A stretch of 64,000 bases of DNA from Xylaria sp. FL1777 (GCA_022578965.1 MU400632.1:1-64000), one strand, 5' to 3'. Shown: positions 28,814 through 42,294, counted from the first letter of the stretch. The notes: generated from the sequence alone by a model not told the origin. Translations and numbers: made by a program.

Positions 28814-31783
28814 CATAACCCAAAGCCAGAAAAACATACGAGAAAAACAGGACTCAATAGAGAAACTAACATCCTCCCTACATCCTTTCCTCCCGTCTAT
28901 CTTGAGAGTTAAGCCATCTAAGAAAAGCATCTAGGGTAGGAGATTCGGAAATATGGGCTGCAGGGTTAAACTCTAGAGAAAGGTGGAAAAACAAAAGAAA
29001 GGGGGAAAATCGGGTCCGATTATAGAGAAGAGAAAATTCTAAAGTGCCTCCACCTCCATCTGAACTCTCGCATCCGTCTCACTTCACACTCCGAGCATTT
29101 CAATTCTCGGAATATTTTTTTATCTTCAGAAGTGACGTCTAGTCCATCTCTCGGAACTTGCGCTTTGGAAACTTAGTCAATTAATCGCCTAGGTAGACAG
29201 CGACCCTACCTCTACAGAATCCATACAGGTAGGCGAGTGGGAGCATCTCTCAGGTGGTCAGCATCCACTTCAGCAAGACTCGATGCTGGGTATTAAATCA
29301 CAAGCGCTTTACTATACGTGAACACGGATACATAGCGCATTATTGAACTTGTGGATGACACCTGCTAACTTGGTCGTTGCTTCTTCACTCCCGACACAAC
29401 TCATATACAAGATAAGCGGCAACACTCGTTAGATATCAAATATCCCACTCTTCCCAAGTCCTATAGAGGCCATCTCAAGAGCCTCTTTATCATTCCATAC
29501 ATCCATTTCACATATCCATCCGCCCAGCCTCTCTACATAGCTACTACATAAGACGCGAAGTGTCACGGCCCGGGCCCTCGGCCCCAGCTCGCTCCCGGAC
29601 CGGTACCCACCTTACCCACGGTTTTTGAACGCTCCAGCCCAGTAATTCCATTCCCTGGATCGTCTCCCCACGCCAGCCACTCAATTTGCCAACATCTCAA
29701 CATCCTGGGTGCCACCTCCCCATCTCCCAGCCTAAAGGTATCTGGATGCGCCCTATCTGGGTTATGCAAGCGTCACAAGGCGACTTCTTTACGAAGCTAT
29801 TTCCTCAGAGAATGTTCTTCTAGGAACGAGCTAAGTGCATGTCATGTAATACGTACGCATGGGCATACATACCTATCCCCATCTATTATCAACTTGGCCC
29901 GGAGCACCAAGGTCATTGGGCTTTCTCCCTGGTGTAACGACATCATCTACACATGCACGCCATATGCACATATCCAATGCAAACAAAGACTAGCAATATG
30001 TACATCTTTCATTCCACGTCAACGGGGTACCACACGTCCAATTAGTCAGCTAATTGATTGACCGATTGGTTGATTTAATTAAATTAATTCTCTAGAGCTC
30101 AACTGATACAGGGTCCTAAAGCCTCCAGTCGACGCCCATATCGAAACCTCTGTGCCTATGACATATTCCGTGCATTGCCCAGCACCAGATCTTCACTCGC
30201 TCTCTCCACTGCATCGTGTTCATTTCATCGACCACACATCGATCGGAACAAGGATGGCTCATCAAGCCGCCAATTAGAAGCACCGCGTCGATAAGTGAAC
30301 CATGTAAGGTGTAGTTTATCTTTAAAAGTCTGCAAATGTCATAATGCATTCTTCATTCCACAATCCGCTTATGCGTGACCATTTTCTAGATAGATACAAA
30401 TTCATTATAAAGGAAGATAGCCAAGCCCAAGGGTTTCGAAACCGTCTAAACCCAGATATTAGTTTATCCCAGATCATCAAACACCAATATCTACAGCCCC
30501 GTGGAGTGGCCAGCCTTTTTCATCAGCGTTGGGACCCTGCCCGTCTATGGTTGGGGTATCACATCGTACAGTGCTTTTTCTCTCTCTGTCGTAAAAGATA
30601 AGAAATTCGTCCCTTCGTCTAATAAATGTATGGCGAGTTTTAAATCGGGGGAAACATTCGCGACTCTGGCGCGCCTCGTAGAGGGAAAAGAATACAGTTG
30701 ATAGGATAATAATAGCAAAAACCACAATAAGAATAGAAGGGAAATGTTGCATGGCATTATCAGGAAGTGAAGCAAGCGTCTATTCCCAAATGACCGACAT
30801 TTTGGACACCATTGCACCCCCAATTATGACGTAGAAGAGAAGGAAGATAAACGGAAAGGGTATACGCAAGGAATCCTGATTCATGCATGCCCGATGGTAT
30901 GATGTTTTAACGACACCCCCCTGGTCCCTGTCATGTCGTTTGAAGAGACGAGAAGCGGGACTCGTTCGCAACCTCGAGCCATTCCAGCAGCAAAGGCCGG
31001 CGAGGCGAGACAGAAGCAAAGCCGGCGGAAAGTTGGCGCATTCGCTTGTGCCCAGGTGCAGAAGGAGGGGAGGATTGTGACGATTATCGGATATATTGGA
31101 CAATGGCATGTCGTCAAGCCAGTCCGTGGAAGGAAGGGGACGAAGCGCAGCGTGACGTAGGTGGTGACTCGGGATGATGCATTCGGGGAGAGGGTCGACG
31201 TCATATGCATGAGGCGCCCGGCCAATGGGAAAACTCGGCTTCGCGCAAAAACCGGAGAGCCAGCTTCGGCATTAGGCCCAGAGCGGTTTAGTTGGTGCGG
31301 TGGGTGTAAGTAGGGGTACTGAGGAACCACGTACGACCGCCGGTTCTGCAGCAGACGACCCCTCCAAACACTAAACAGGGAACGCCCCCACAGGACCCTG
31401 CATGAGCTATGGATGCTGGACCCTGATTTCTGGATTTTTAGGGGGGAAGAGTACCTAAGTGCCTAAGTGTAGACATCGAGGTCGATCATGTGGTCCCGCA
31501 GCAACCCCGTCCAGTCGTTGGTCCGAGCGCCGACGCATCGCACGCCCTCGAATCTTCCACCACCATCGACGCAACAACCGCATTAGCACGACGTGGCGTG
31601 CCGTCGCAGTGGCGTGGCATGGCGCGGCGCAGCGCAGTGTGACGACCATCGTAGCATCGCCATATCGCAGCGTCGCGAGAGGGAGGTCGCCCGCCGCACG
31701 CAGTGCCCTTGTGCCCTGTAATTGACTAATGGACTAATTGACACGTGGTACTCGAATGGTCGGTCCGTAGTCTCTCTGCCCCC
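28814..31783. other. Intergenic region between AROM and the zinc-finger gene
   Basis: About 3 kb of normal base composition. It presumably contains the 3' UTRs of the two convergent genes at its ends. Small ORFs of up to 149 codons (for example on the minus strand at 30881-31330) show no recognisable domain and overlap one another in several frames. I see no RNA gene or repeat. Confidence 0.5.
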
Positions 31784-33967
31784 TTACACCCCTCGTCGAC
31801 GGTGCTTGCCGGGGACCTCGACGTCGGGGTGGCATACGCGGTAGTGTCTCGTAAGTGCATCTGCCCTGCTGAATAGCTTCTCTTCCGTGCAGAGCCCGCA
31901 TCGCACCTTTTGCTTTTTTGCGTTATGTATCGTATCCTCGTGTCTGGTCAGATCGTACGGCCTGGAGAACACCGTGTTGCATGGCTTCCCCGTGCTCGGG
32001 TTAACCCTGTCGCACCTGTGCGGCCCCGCCTGGCTGCTGGCCACGCTGCTGGCCACTTGTCCCATAATGGCCGGGCTCCGGAGGTGATTCAGCGTACTGG
32101 CTTGTCGGTGCCCTTCTCGTTTGTGCTTTTGAAGCAGCGCCGGTGTGTCGAACCGCAGCGTACAACCATGGTAAGTGCATGTGTATGTGCCGCCGTCCGC
32201 AGCTGTCCTATCCGGCTTCTGTATAGGCCCACCGGTGCTGCTGCCGCCGTCTGTGTTGCTCGCCTCTGCTGAGCTCATGCGTGAGAACGTCGATGCCGAA
32301 GGTGTCAGATGCTGCTGGTGCTGCTGGTGCTGCTGCTGTGGTTGTTGTTGGGGTTGTTGTCGTGGAATGAACGGGTACTGGTGCGGAAGCTGAACGTTGG
32401 ACGGCATAGAAAAACTGAAACCGCTCTGTACCGGTGTCGTAGACAAAGATTGGAATGGCGAAGCTGATGGTTGCGTCGCCGCCCTACTAATATCTCCGCT
32501 CGCATCGCTTGGCCCCAGGCCATACGTGTTGGTCTCCTGTGGCGGGAAGAGCGGGAAATTCGAGTCTGTGTCTGTTTCATTAAACTCCAACACGGCGTCT
32601 TTCGGGGAGATCGTGGTCGGTGTGCTCTGTTGCTGTTGTCGGTGTTCCTGCCCTCTCTGAGCGTGTCGCGCCATTTGCCGCTGCAGTTGCTTTACGTCTT
32701 CCTCGGCTTTTCTCCTCTCTCGAAGTTGCTGCGCTGACTCCAGACGCACTCGAGTCGTGCCCACTTTGGGAAACTCGTTTATTGCTGAAGCATACGGCGA
32801 GTCGTGGCGGAATGGCGATTGAGCGCCCGAATCATTCGACACGGGAGACTGCGTAGCAAGGAAATGTTGACTGTTCGCAGCTTGTATCCTCTGCGTGAAC
32901 AGGTCGCTGGGCGGCGACATGGCCATACGAGTCTGCGGGGGTGGAGACGCCGAAGTTATGGTGAAGTTCGGACTGTAGAGCTCGTCGCCATATACATCCG
33001 TCATGGTGCGATCGAGTTTGGGCGTGTTGGCACCGTTCGCGTAGGCTATATCATCGAAACGGAAGTGTAAGCAATCATTGACGTAGTCTAAGTCTGAGTC
33101 GAGAGGGAATAGAACCGGAGAATCGGGTCCCTCACCATTCTTACGCCTTCTATGCTCGTCCTCGTGCTCGTGAATAGGCGGTGTCGCTGGTGAGTCACCC
33201 CCTATCGAACTCGCCACCGAAACAGGACGGGATCTTGAGAGCACACTAGATGTCGGCATGTCTGGGGCGGGTGCCAAACCCCCCTGCCTGTGCTGTTGTG
33301 CTCCCGTTAGGGCGGGTAGTCCGTCCGCGGTGGCCATGTCTCCCATTGCGTGATGGCCACTCGTTCCTCCGCCACCATGGCTATTGTCGAAGGGGCCTAC
33401 TGTAGTGGCGTAAAAGGTGTCGGATATGGCCATGGGTTTCGTCATGCTGAAGGTATAGTGGTTTTCACCGGCGCCAGTAATATCGTGCAGACCATCGCCG
33501 ACAGCGTCAGTGACGGCAATCTGGGGGTTCGCTGTATTGGCATTATACGGCGACGCGGGAGGGTTGGAGCCCACCGACGACAAAGAAGAGTCTCGTTGGT
33601 GGCCAAATTGCTGGGTCCGTCTCGGAGTGTGCTGGCCGTGCAACATCCACGAGTTCGAGGACATTGAGGTTACGCCCTGACTGCTCAAAGTGGCAGGCCG
33701 CCGATGGTGGTAGCGCTGTGTGGCGGCAAAGGCGGCGGCGGCAGTGGGTAAGTTGTCGAGGGTGGTGGAGAAAGCAGCAGCTGGATGTGAGGCGGCAAAG
33801 TGGCCTTGCTGTAGTTGCTGTTGTTGTTGAAGCTGTTGTGGTTGTTGCTGGTTGAATTGTTCGTAGCTCTGTTGTAGTTGTAGCTGATGTGGGTGTAGTT
33901 GTTGTGCTTGTTGTTGCTGTTGTTGTTGTCCGTGGTAGAAAGGATAATTATTATGCGCAAGCATCAT
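31784..33967 (-). CDS. C2H2 zinc-finger transcription factor, 727 aa (possibly Rpn4-like)
   Basis: Single-exon frame; the start at 33967 gives MMLAHNNYPFYHG, followed by a Gln-rich stretch (about residues 14-60). The middle is low-complexity (Ser, Pro, Gln, His) and suits a transactivation region; a short basic coiled-coil-like segment rich in R/K/Q lies around residues 405-440. The C-terminus holds three zinc fingers: C597-C602-H615-H620, C652-C663-H676-H681 with an unusually long gap between its cysteines, and C690-C693-H708-H713, ending in a basic tail. The long second finger (CDRVNPSTGKPC then PYDLTRHEDTIH) is of a type I associate with fungal regulators annotated as Rpn4, the proteasome-gene activator. 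That assignment is from memory and uncertain. A nuclear DNA-binding regulator is well supported. It is transcribed towards AROM. Confidence 0.88.
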   Translation of the reverse strand: MMLAHNNYPFYHGQQQQQQQAQQLHPHQLQLQQSYEQFNQQQPQQLQQQQQLQQGHFAASHPAAAFSTTLDNLPTAAAAFAATQRYHHRRPATLSSQGVTSMSSNSWMLHGQHTPRRTQQFGHQRDSSLSSVGSNPPASPYNANTANPQIAVTDAVGDGLHDITGAGENHYTFSMTKPMAISDTFYATTVGPFDNSHGGGGTSGHHAMGDMATADGLPALTGAQQHRQGGLAPAPDMPTSSVLSRSRPVSVASSIGGDSPATPPIHEHEDEHRRRKNGEGPDSPVLFPLDSDLDYVNDCLHFRFDDIAYANGANTPKLDRTMTDVYGDELYSPNFTITSASPPPQTRMAMSPPSDLFTQRIQAANSQHFLATQSPVSNDSGAQSPFRHDSPYASAINEFPKVGTTRVRLESAQQLRERRKAEEDVKQLQRQMARHAQRGQEHRQQQQSTPTTISPKDAVLEFNETDTDSNFPLFPPQETNTYGLGPSDASGDISRAATQPSASPFQSLSTTPVQSGFSFSMPSNVQLPHQYPFIPRQQPQQQPQQQHQQHQQHLTPSASTFSRMSSAEASNTDGGSSTGGPIQKPDRTAADGGTYTCTYHGCTLRFDTPALLQKHKREGHRQASTLNHLRSPAIMGQVASSVASSQAGPHRCDRVNPSTGKPCNTVFSRPYDLTRHEDTIHNAKKQKVRCGLCTEEKLFSRADALTRHYRVCHPDVEVPGKHRRRGV

Positions 33968-36630
33968 AACGGGTGGCTAGATGATTACGAGAGTCGAGGT
34001 AGGGTGTAGTGAGTAACTGATGACAGAGATTTGTCAGGGTTATGCGGGGTGGGAAGAAGAACAATGATGATGATGATGGGAGGTGGCGAACGACTCTTGA
34101 TATAGTCCAAAACGAGGGATGGTACTTGTACGGCACTACTGGACCGCGGATTTACTTATACTAGCAGTGTGGGTGGAAGGCGGGAAGTAGTACTTGACGT
34201 AGGGTGGTGGAGGTGGTATATAAGTTGTAAGTTGACAGACGTTGTGCTACATGTAGGCTACTGCATGTAGGTACATGTATGGATGTACAGATGTATAGGT
34301 AGATTCGGGTACCCACCCTGGGAAGATGTACCGGTATATAAGGTATGCAGGTGTGGATATGGATACGGGAAGTGGTGTGGATGTAGTGGAGTGGATGTAG
34401 TGTGCAGTGTGTGTAGGTAGTGTAGCGTATATATCTGTAGTTGTGTGTGGTAGGAGAGAAAGTAAGTAAGTGGGCAAGCTTGGATGGGAGTGCCCGCGGG
34501 CCCCTCCCTCACTTTTTATCTATTGCAGGTAACTTTATAAAAATTATGCAAACGAGAGGTCGGCCGCCGTTGGTAATCAAGAACTTTAGTTTAAAGAAGA
34601 AATCCGGAGACAATGGAAAACGCATTGGTCAGGTGAGGGTCAGCCAGCATCTCCCCGGCTAGGGCCTTTCTTTGATATCCATTCCATGATGAATGACGAT
34701 GAATGGTGGCCGTGGCTCGCTCGAGCTGCGGCAGTGCTTTCATAGCTTTCATAACTATCGACATTTTGTGCAAACAAAAGGCTCAGCTAGTACCTATATG
34801 TAATGTACCACATCGTGGAACCCCCTGACCCTTGCTTCTTGCTTGTGTTGGATGACAAACTACCGGTTGACTATTGACTTGCAAGACGGCTGTTGGTTGC
34901 TGATGGTAGTAGGGCTGGGAGGGGGTGTGTGGGAAGAGGTCCCGATCTACCTGCAGAGAACTAGATAGGAATAGATTTCGAGAAAAGACTGGCCATCCTT
35001 CTCTAGCCGGGGTACCCAGACTGACGTTTAATGACGTAGCCGGACAGGCTGCACTCTCCTTTGGGATAAGGTACCAAAGGTAGTGGGCCTCACCCTCCAC
35101 ATCACAGCACAGCTTACATATATAAGTACCTATTTAAGTAAGTAGTACCTACTCCAGTTAGTGCATCTATGCCAAGCCGGGCTAGACTCGCCCTTTTGCG
35201 AGAAGTTATCGCAGCCATCCTGTAGCGGATATGCATCTCGCCCAGGTGACAATGGTTGGGACTAGTGTACGAAACACACGCAAGTCTAGGCATGGCGAGA
35301 CCTTTCCTAGTGAGTCGATGCTCACCCGGCTACCTAACGTAGCTTAGGTACCTATTAGATGTCTGATGGCTACTTGTATAGAATGCATTACACTTTTAAC
35401 ATTGCCCATTTATAGAGTTGTGTATCACTAAGGCAGGTACCCAAGTGACTACTAAGGTATCAAGGTTTCATAGATGTAGGTACCTAATATCCTTAGGTAC
35501 GCAGTGCCTACCTAGACCTTAAAAGGTCTGTCTTAGCTAATGCGTAGTTGTTTTTAGAATGTGCCAGGGTACGCTAGATAGACCTTTCAAGGTTTTGAGA
35601 TGCAACCATAGAATAAAGGTTGCATGACAAAGTTGACAGCTCTCTACACTACCTAACATTCCATGTTGGAAATGCAGCCTGGTTAGGCAGGTCTGGTCAC
35701 CACGGGGCCAGCGAATTTTGAGCAGATCGCCTGGGTCCGACAGAGGGCCTCGGTGTAGCGCACCGTAGGTACCTACAACTGTACGTACAGGTAGTGTTCG
35801 TAGTACATATTTAGTTCCTAGGCCAGGCCGTAGCCAATCGCTTGCTATCACGCTTATGCGTAAAGGGAAACATGCGTATCAAACAATCATTTCTCCGAGC
35901 TTCTAGGTGTAACATGTCATTACTAAATCATACATACGGACCTAGATACTGGATACCAGATAATTACTCACTCGTTTAGGTAGATTTCCCCGCGGTTTGA
36001 CGTTATCCCGCGGCTACCTTGGCTGACGCATCGCCACGTGCACCGAGGCACTGGAAGCAGAGCACGGGAGAGTGGGTGGTGGTTAGTCAGCACACCGACC
36101 ATCTTCTCCATGGAGCAAGTCCAACCGCGTAGATAAACCCTCCCAAGAGGAAAAAAAAAGTTCACACCCTGCCTCCAATTTAGTACCCAAGCCCAAGCTC
36201 CGGGCAAGAAATAAGCCGTCCATCTGAAGGCGGCAGTCGAGATTCGTCAGTGAGTCTCCCTATATTATACCGGTAGTTGATACGGCATCGATAAGAATAC
36301 CTTAGGTAGTCTGTCTCTATAGGGGAACCTAGTACATGTAGGTAATAGTAGATAGGTACCTAGGTAGGTACTTAAGGTAGTATGTATTCACTCTCAGTAC
36401 ATGGCTGGGTGGGGCTGAGGTGGTGAGGTACAGATGTCGCACGGCATCGGCTCACCCACTAAATCATGATACAACATGCCACCAAGACACCAGTGAACCT
36501 GAGATCTGTCGATGCGGAACCCTGCGCTATCTTGGTATCCAAAGGGTTTTCTAACTTTGATTATCTCACTCCAGCTCGGAGTCCGGTTTGGATTTTCAAA
36601 CTCACAAGAGGTTAACATGCAAGCTGAAAA

Positions 36631-36752
36631 GGGGGGGGGGGGGGGGGGTGCCAAGAAAGAGAAAGGGTAAAAAAATTCAATGGAACAATAAGGAGCAGAA
36701 GAAGAAAAAGACGCAGGGAAGTGAGAGAAAAAAAAAAAAAAAAAAAAAAAAA
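36631..36752. repeat. Homopolymer runs: poly-G (18) and poly-A (25)
   Basis: G run at 36631-36648 and A run at 36728-36752. Both are long enough to be prone to sequencing-length error. No function is evident. Confidence 0.9.
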
Positions 36753-37606
36753 GTCGCACTTAGTTAGTACTGCGTATCCCATGTTACATCGAGAACAAGA
36801 TTTGCGGACCCAGCGGGAAGGAAACTGCACAATCAATTGCGCGAATCTTGCAGCGGGTTCCCCGATCGCTGAATCTTAGTGTAGATGTTCTATGCGGACC
36901 TAGTCTAGCCGGGCTCTCAGCCAAAGAAACCCCAGCAGCGCCCTCGCTCGGTATTACTGCGTACATATTGGCGCCCAGAGTCTCGGGACACCGAGCTTCG
37001 TGTCCCTCGGTCACTCACTCACTCACCATCATCCCTCTTCCGTCTCGGTTTCTCTTCGTCTCTCCGATCGCTATCGCTATCTCGTCTACACCTGCCGGCG
37101 ACACCGGAGCTTCAACTATTTTGCATCCAGACGTCGCTTATTTCGCCCGTCTTGGTCCTAGTCATTTGCATGGCACCTCGTGATCAGAGCTTATGACCAG
37201 TGGCTCTCGTGAGATGGTACACGACAACGGGCGCCTTAAGTGACAGACGGGTCCTAGGATACGTATAGTAGTAGAGCAGTTTATCCAGCCGTTGGTTACA
37301 CGAGGCGGCAAAGGATCAATCAGCTCTGACACGAGCAGACTCGATGATGATAATAACAATAATCATCATCATCACCATCATCAAAACTAACAAAAAGGCT
37401 ATTGTGCCATAGGAGCGGTCTGGCCATTCAATAACTACGCAGGTACTTAGGTAGGTATAAAGTACTGATCTAGCCTATTCTAGGTGTATTATGTTTATTA
37501 TTAGATTTGAGAGCCGGGTGCCTTAAAGCACCGCCCGCAGGTACAGAAGCGAACTACCAAAAGCCGAAGAGATTGACTCCGGCCTTAACTCCATCCCGCG
37601 ATCTGA

Positions 37607-37648
37607 CCGAGAGAGAGAGAGAGAGAGAGAAAGAGAAAGAGAGGGGGG
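37607..37648. repeat. GA-rich microsatellite
   Basis: A run of GA units followed by AAAGA and a G-rich tail. A simple-sequence repeat in non-coding DNA. Confidence 0.85.
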
Positions 37649-38809
37649 GAGGGAATAAGTAAATCTTTCTCCCTGTCCCCTGTCGGAGATTTTCCCGCCG
37701 GCGTGTGTCAGCAGCATCGGGCTCTTGCTCGGTATTAGCATTTCCAAGCAAACACCGAGCATTGTTCGAACATTACCGAGCATTACTCACACATGGTAAT
37801 CATAGCCTTGATCTCGATATAGTCACAAGAAATCAAAAATACGTGCGCTATTGTTCAGCTTCGTATGAGACCGGCTGGATGCAGCCAGCTGGAAGTTATA
37901 CCTACATAGTATGTATTGCCTATGCTATGTGGACGTGTACGTGTGTGCGCGTGTAATGTGCTGGCTGCACAGCTGTACAGGCGCTATAAAGTATAGGCCA
38001 GATCAACGCCACCAGCGGTGCCTGCATACCTGACGGCCGGGCCACCTATTGAGCCTAGACTGGCGCCATACGACGACCTGTCAGACGAGCCGCACTCCCG
38101 CGAGAGGAGACCCGAGGATCTGGATCTCGCATCGAAAATTTTCAGAAGGCTGCTGTGGAACACAAAACTACCTAGGAACCCTGTCAGGCGTTGTGGCTCC
38201 CCGTGCCGCTCGCTGCCGCGCGGTGCTTGTAGACTACCTACATAGGTACCTAAGGTATGTGGTAAGTAAGTAGTTTACCTACTAAGTTATTATTAAGTAC
38301 TTAGGTAATACATAACTAGCACAAAACTCTCTACTACTGCGTATTATCTTAGTATACTGCGTATATATTTACTTACAGTACATCCAATGACTCTTTGCCC
38401 AACCTGCCACTTGCATGCAGATACTAACTACATCTAGTAGGTTTAGGCACCTAAGGTATTATAGATGAGGTCGTGGAGGTATTTGAGCAAGCACACGGAT
38501 TCAAATCCTCCCCATCCCTTCCGTCGGCCAGACCGGTCTGGCAATTGGTAACTCCAGATGCCCTTGTGTCATAGTACGCAGTATACATGTATACACTATG
38601 TTTGACGGGTTTCTGGCACTTTCGAGCTATTACGAGACATCAATAGAAATGCCAGTTGATGTGCGACAACAACGCCCGCCTGCCAGGTAGGTTCTTGGAG
38701 ATGGGTAGACTCGAGGCCGCCCACGAATGGTAGCCATGATGAGTCAACAACGCAAAACCGCGGTTAGCCACCGCCAAGACGCGGGACCCGTCCGCAGCGC
38801 GCTCCGTGT

Positions 38810-38822
38810 CTCTCTGTCTCTG

Positions 38823-38853
<31 letters not shown>

Positions 38854-38854
38854 C
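38810..38854. repeat. CT/GT compound microsatellite
   Basis: TCTC units change into TGTG units. A simple-sequence repeat in non-coding DNA. Confidence 0.85.
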
Positions 38855-41800
38855 TTGTTTCTCAGGGTAACTTGTAAGTGTCCAGCAATGTAGTCAGGTC
38901 ATCAGAAACGAGAAAGCATTGCTTAGTGATTGAGGTAACGAAACGGAGATAGGAAGCGAGTCCGAGTGCGCGCATTCAACTCCAGTACAATCTTTCAGTG
39001 CATACTCAGTAAGCTCAGCACCCGTGCAAGGTCACCGGACTTACACGGCCCTAGCATCGTGACGTGGTATTTACCAATCATCTTGCACCCGCTTGGTAGT
39101 GCGACATGCCGAGAAGGAAAAGGCGATGCGCATTGATGGGAAAGGGCGAGAATGCCATACGAGCCCCGAGCGAACACGGCACGTTACATTGGGGGGAGAG
39201 TACAAGCCACCACGATCTGGGTACTGAGTACGCGTTCAGGGGGGTTGCAACAGTGCCACGAAGCGCCACAGCCAATCGATGCTGTGATGTCCAAAATTGC
39301 CGGCGACGCCACCACGTGGAGGAGTCTACCGGACTCTCTACCGGATTCTACCGGTGTCTACGGTTAGTTACCGTCTCGTTGGCTACGGCGCTCTCCCAGA
39401 ACCGACATGGGATCGATCCAGCAGACCGTAGCGGGCCGGTCGTCCCGTTCGGGCTGAACTACCTACGGCGTATCCCCAGTGCAGACCCGTACACTAAGGT
39501 AGATTGCATGTGTACATGATATCCATTCGCATTATAGGTACCCATTAGATGGTAGGTGAGGCGCCCGGGCGGCGCCGACATAGCCTACATCCAGTGTACT
39601 CCACATCACCAAGGCCACCCGAGAACTATCACATCTCCGAAGCGCCGATACCAACCGAAAGGCACTAGACCAGACAAAAGATTACACACGCATTTTTGTC
39701 AATTCGCGTTTCGGCTCCCTCCCAGAAGAGGAAAGGCGCTTCTGTTTCCTAATTTCTAATTTGGGGTGTGCCTACACCACTCGATAGAAGGAGCATGGCA
39801 GACTACTTCGACGAATAGTTTCCATCGACTTCGTGCAGACACTCCGAGACCGCCTCCCTACTCAAACAAAAGCTGGATTAGGGGGTCATCGCATTAATTT
39901 ACTGTCCAGGCACCAGTTAGAGTTTTCATCTTCGAGGCAAGCGATAGGCTGCTGGCCCATATCGTTGTGTCAGGCACTCGTTGCGTCGCCAGCTGTGTGT
40001 AGGGCTACGAATATTCTCGTTGCACGAAGGCCCTAAAACTTCTTCATTAGTTATTCCTCACTCTATACACGTTAACCCATTCTATCACGCAAGTGCAACA
40101 TCGGTGCCAACTTAGTTGCAGTACCCTATTCGGACGTCTAGCGACGAGGTGGCGGAGGGAAGGAGAGGAGAAGAAAAACCACACCAACCACCACCCGTAG
40201 GGGTGTGAGGCTGAGAATCAAGATGAGGTGTTCAACCATGACCTTCCGCTCGTTCCAACTAGTTCTATCGTTTCTAATTTTAATATTGAGAGTTCCCGGT
40301 TTCTAGCTGTGCTGAGACTAGTAGTGAACATCATAAGAGAATGCAAATCTTCTAACTATTATGTGATGCAGGTCAAATGATTCCTGACTGTGATCTTAGA
40401 CCATTCCATAATCCTGAACAGAAGAGTAACCATTTATAGACTTTGCCAAAGAGGTTTATCTACGCGAAGGGGTGTGCTTACACCAATATGGCTTGACGGG
40501 CAGCCCGGCAGACTTATTGGGACCAACGTCCACTATTAAGTAGCGTGCCCGTCTTCGCTCGTTCATTCGGTCGCACCAGTGAAATCCCTACCTCACATTT
40601 ATGACAGTGGAATATTCTATTATATGAATTGGAGATGGCTCTGTATTCATAAGCCAATGCCACTAGATTTTCATCTTTCATCCCGTCCCAGGCGTACCAG
40701 AACCCATAATTTAGCTACTCCTCGAAAACGTTCCAGCATCATGACCTAATCCTGAGCATGAGCTTCAACTTTAACTTCAATGGGCCACCTATAGTCCTGT
40801 ATTCTAAGCTAGTACCTTATAAATCACGATGCTCTCATACAAGAGCAATCAATGGGACACGGGGATGCGCCTATCTCGGGCCACCAGGCATAATCAAGAT
40901 CAGATTTCCTTCTCTCTACAAACGCCTAGTTTACCCGTAGCTGATTGAGCCGGCCTGAAATACCGCAGTTTTTGTCCCCTCGGTGCATTTTCGCCATTGG
41001 TCAAAGTTAACCTATGAGCATGAGCCCTACAATTATTACCGAATATTTACCCATACGACTCGAGGACGTTCCTCTATCGTCTTGTGTAGCCTAGGTCTAT
41101 ATGTATCTTTCCTCATAGTATTCCTGATAAATTGCAACCTAGTCATGACGACTACAATCAGTCGCTGTTCGGTTTAGTCTTGTGAGGAAGTAAATGACGA
41201 TGTGCTACGCCGCAGGTTCTCCATGGCACGAGACAACACATTAGGGATCGTGTAAGAGGGACATGTTAGTTGCTTCGTAAATAGTGTGTAATAAATAACT
41301 ATGTATCAGAGCTTCTCACTAGTTTTTTCTACCATTATTTCATACACTGTATTTACCAAGCATTACGCTCCCTTGCTAACAACATTTATAGGCAAGTATG
41401 GGTAAGTACCATCGAGAATGCTAATGTTACTAACATATACATGCTCTGGGGGGTAAGTTGAATATATACCTGTCTCTCGAGGTCTACGCTACGATCGACC
41501 GTATATCCTAGTCAAGATGGATATCCTATCCTCAGTGAGGCGGCTATGCGTTTGTGAATCGACAAGGCACCTGGTTGACACTCGGGAATTGAAAATGGTT
41601 CAATAATCCATGCACGGGTTTCAACCATCACCTCTCCATTTCCAAACCTCTCTGATGGCATTATGGCTGTGGCCACCGAAACTACGTCTACATAGCCATG
41701 CTAATATGCACTTGTTGATAGCTAAGGTAACCTACCAACCCGCGATGGTTTTTCATGTCTACGCCCGAGACGATTAGAAGAACGAAGACCATTGTCTAAA

Positions 41801-42222
41801 AATACCATAAAGCATGATAGGTATGTCATGGAACCGACAACATCTGCACGTGTAGAGTACTACTACATATATTCTGTCGATGTGTAAATAAACCAACAAC
41901 CCTTCATTTCATCGTGGCACAAATCATCACAGCACTTTTTTCGTCGCTCTTATAAACCTCATACTCACGCTACAGGAAAGTTATATATACCTCGCCCTCA
42001 ATAGTCACGTGGGGCACAGCTTTTTTTGAGAGAGATTCGCTTGGTAATTTTACCCGTTGCAAGTAATTGCCCCGACTCGTTACAATATCAAGAACGACGT
42101 TCAACTTTTGTCGATGAGCTAGTGAGAATAATAGCTTAGAACCTTGGTCTCGTTTTCCAGTGTATTGATGACTCGATATAGTAAGGATTTAGAACTCAAA
42201 TCAAACATGAACCAAACAGATA

Positions 42223-42294
42223 GCCCGCTTGGCTCAGCGGTAGAGCGCATCACTAGTAATGATGAGGTCGTCAGTTCGACTCTGGCAGTGGGCA
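42223..42294 (+). tRNA. tRNA-Thr (anticodon AGU)
   Basis: 72 bases, no intron. Acceptor stem GCCCGCT pairs with AGTGGGC (42287-42293, one G-T pair), with discriminator A at 42294. The D arm is GCTC/GAGC. The anticodon stem CATCA/TGATG encloses the loop CTAGTAA, giving anticodon AGT, which reads threonine codons ACU and, with inosine, ACC and ACA. The T arm is GTCAG/CTGGC around TTCGACT. A T-run at 42299-42305 serves as RNA polymerase III terminator. The internal A and B boxes look normal. Confidence 0.97.

Larger units (their letters stand above)
33968..42222. other. Long non-coding stretch upstream of the zinc-finger gene
   Basis: About 8.2 kb without a convincing gene. ORFs reach at most 137 codons, have no recognisable domain and unlikely compositions. 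The first 0.5-1 kb (GT-rich, with short GATG/TGTA runs) is presumably promoter and 5' UTR of the minus-strand gene. The stretch contains simple-sequence runs (36631-36648 poly-G, 36728-36752 poly-A, 37612-37645 GA, 38817-38853 CT/GT) and clusters of the palindrome TAGGTACCTA. Unannotated long non-coding RNA or a small multi-exon gene cannot be excluded. Confidence 0.5.

Noticed and set aside
30881..31330. 149-codon minus-strand ORF downstream of the zinc-finger gene
   Set aside because: No motif, overlapping frames on both strands, no intron or promoter context supporting it.
37605..38855. Possible CRISPR-like arrays from short repeats
   Set aside because: They are plain dinucleotide microsatellites with no spacers; the organism is eukaryotic.
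39320..39365. Short CTACCGG repeats
   Set aside because: Only three irregular units over 45 bases; no supporting structure.
39106..39519. 137-codon ORF in the gene-poor stretch
   Set aside because: No recognisable domain, unlikely composition, overlapping frames of similar length; not enough to call a gene.
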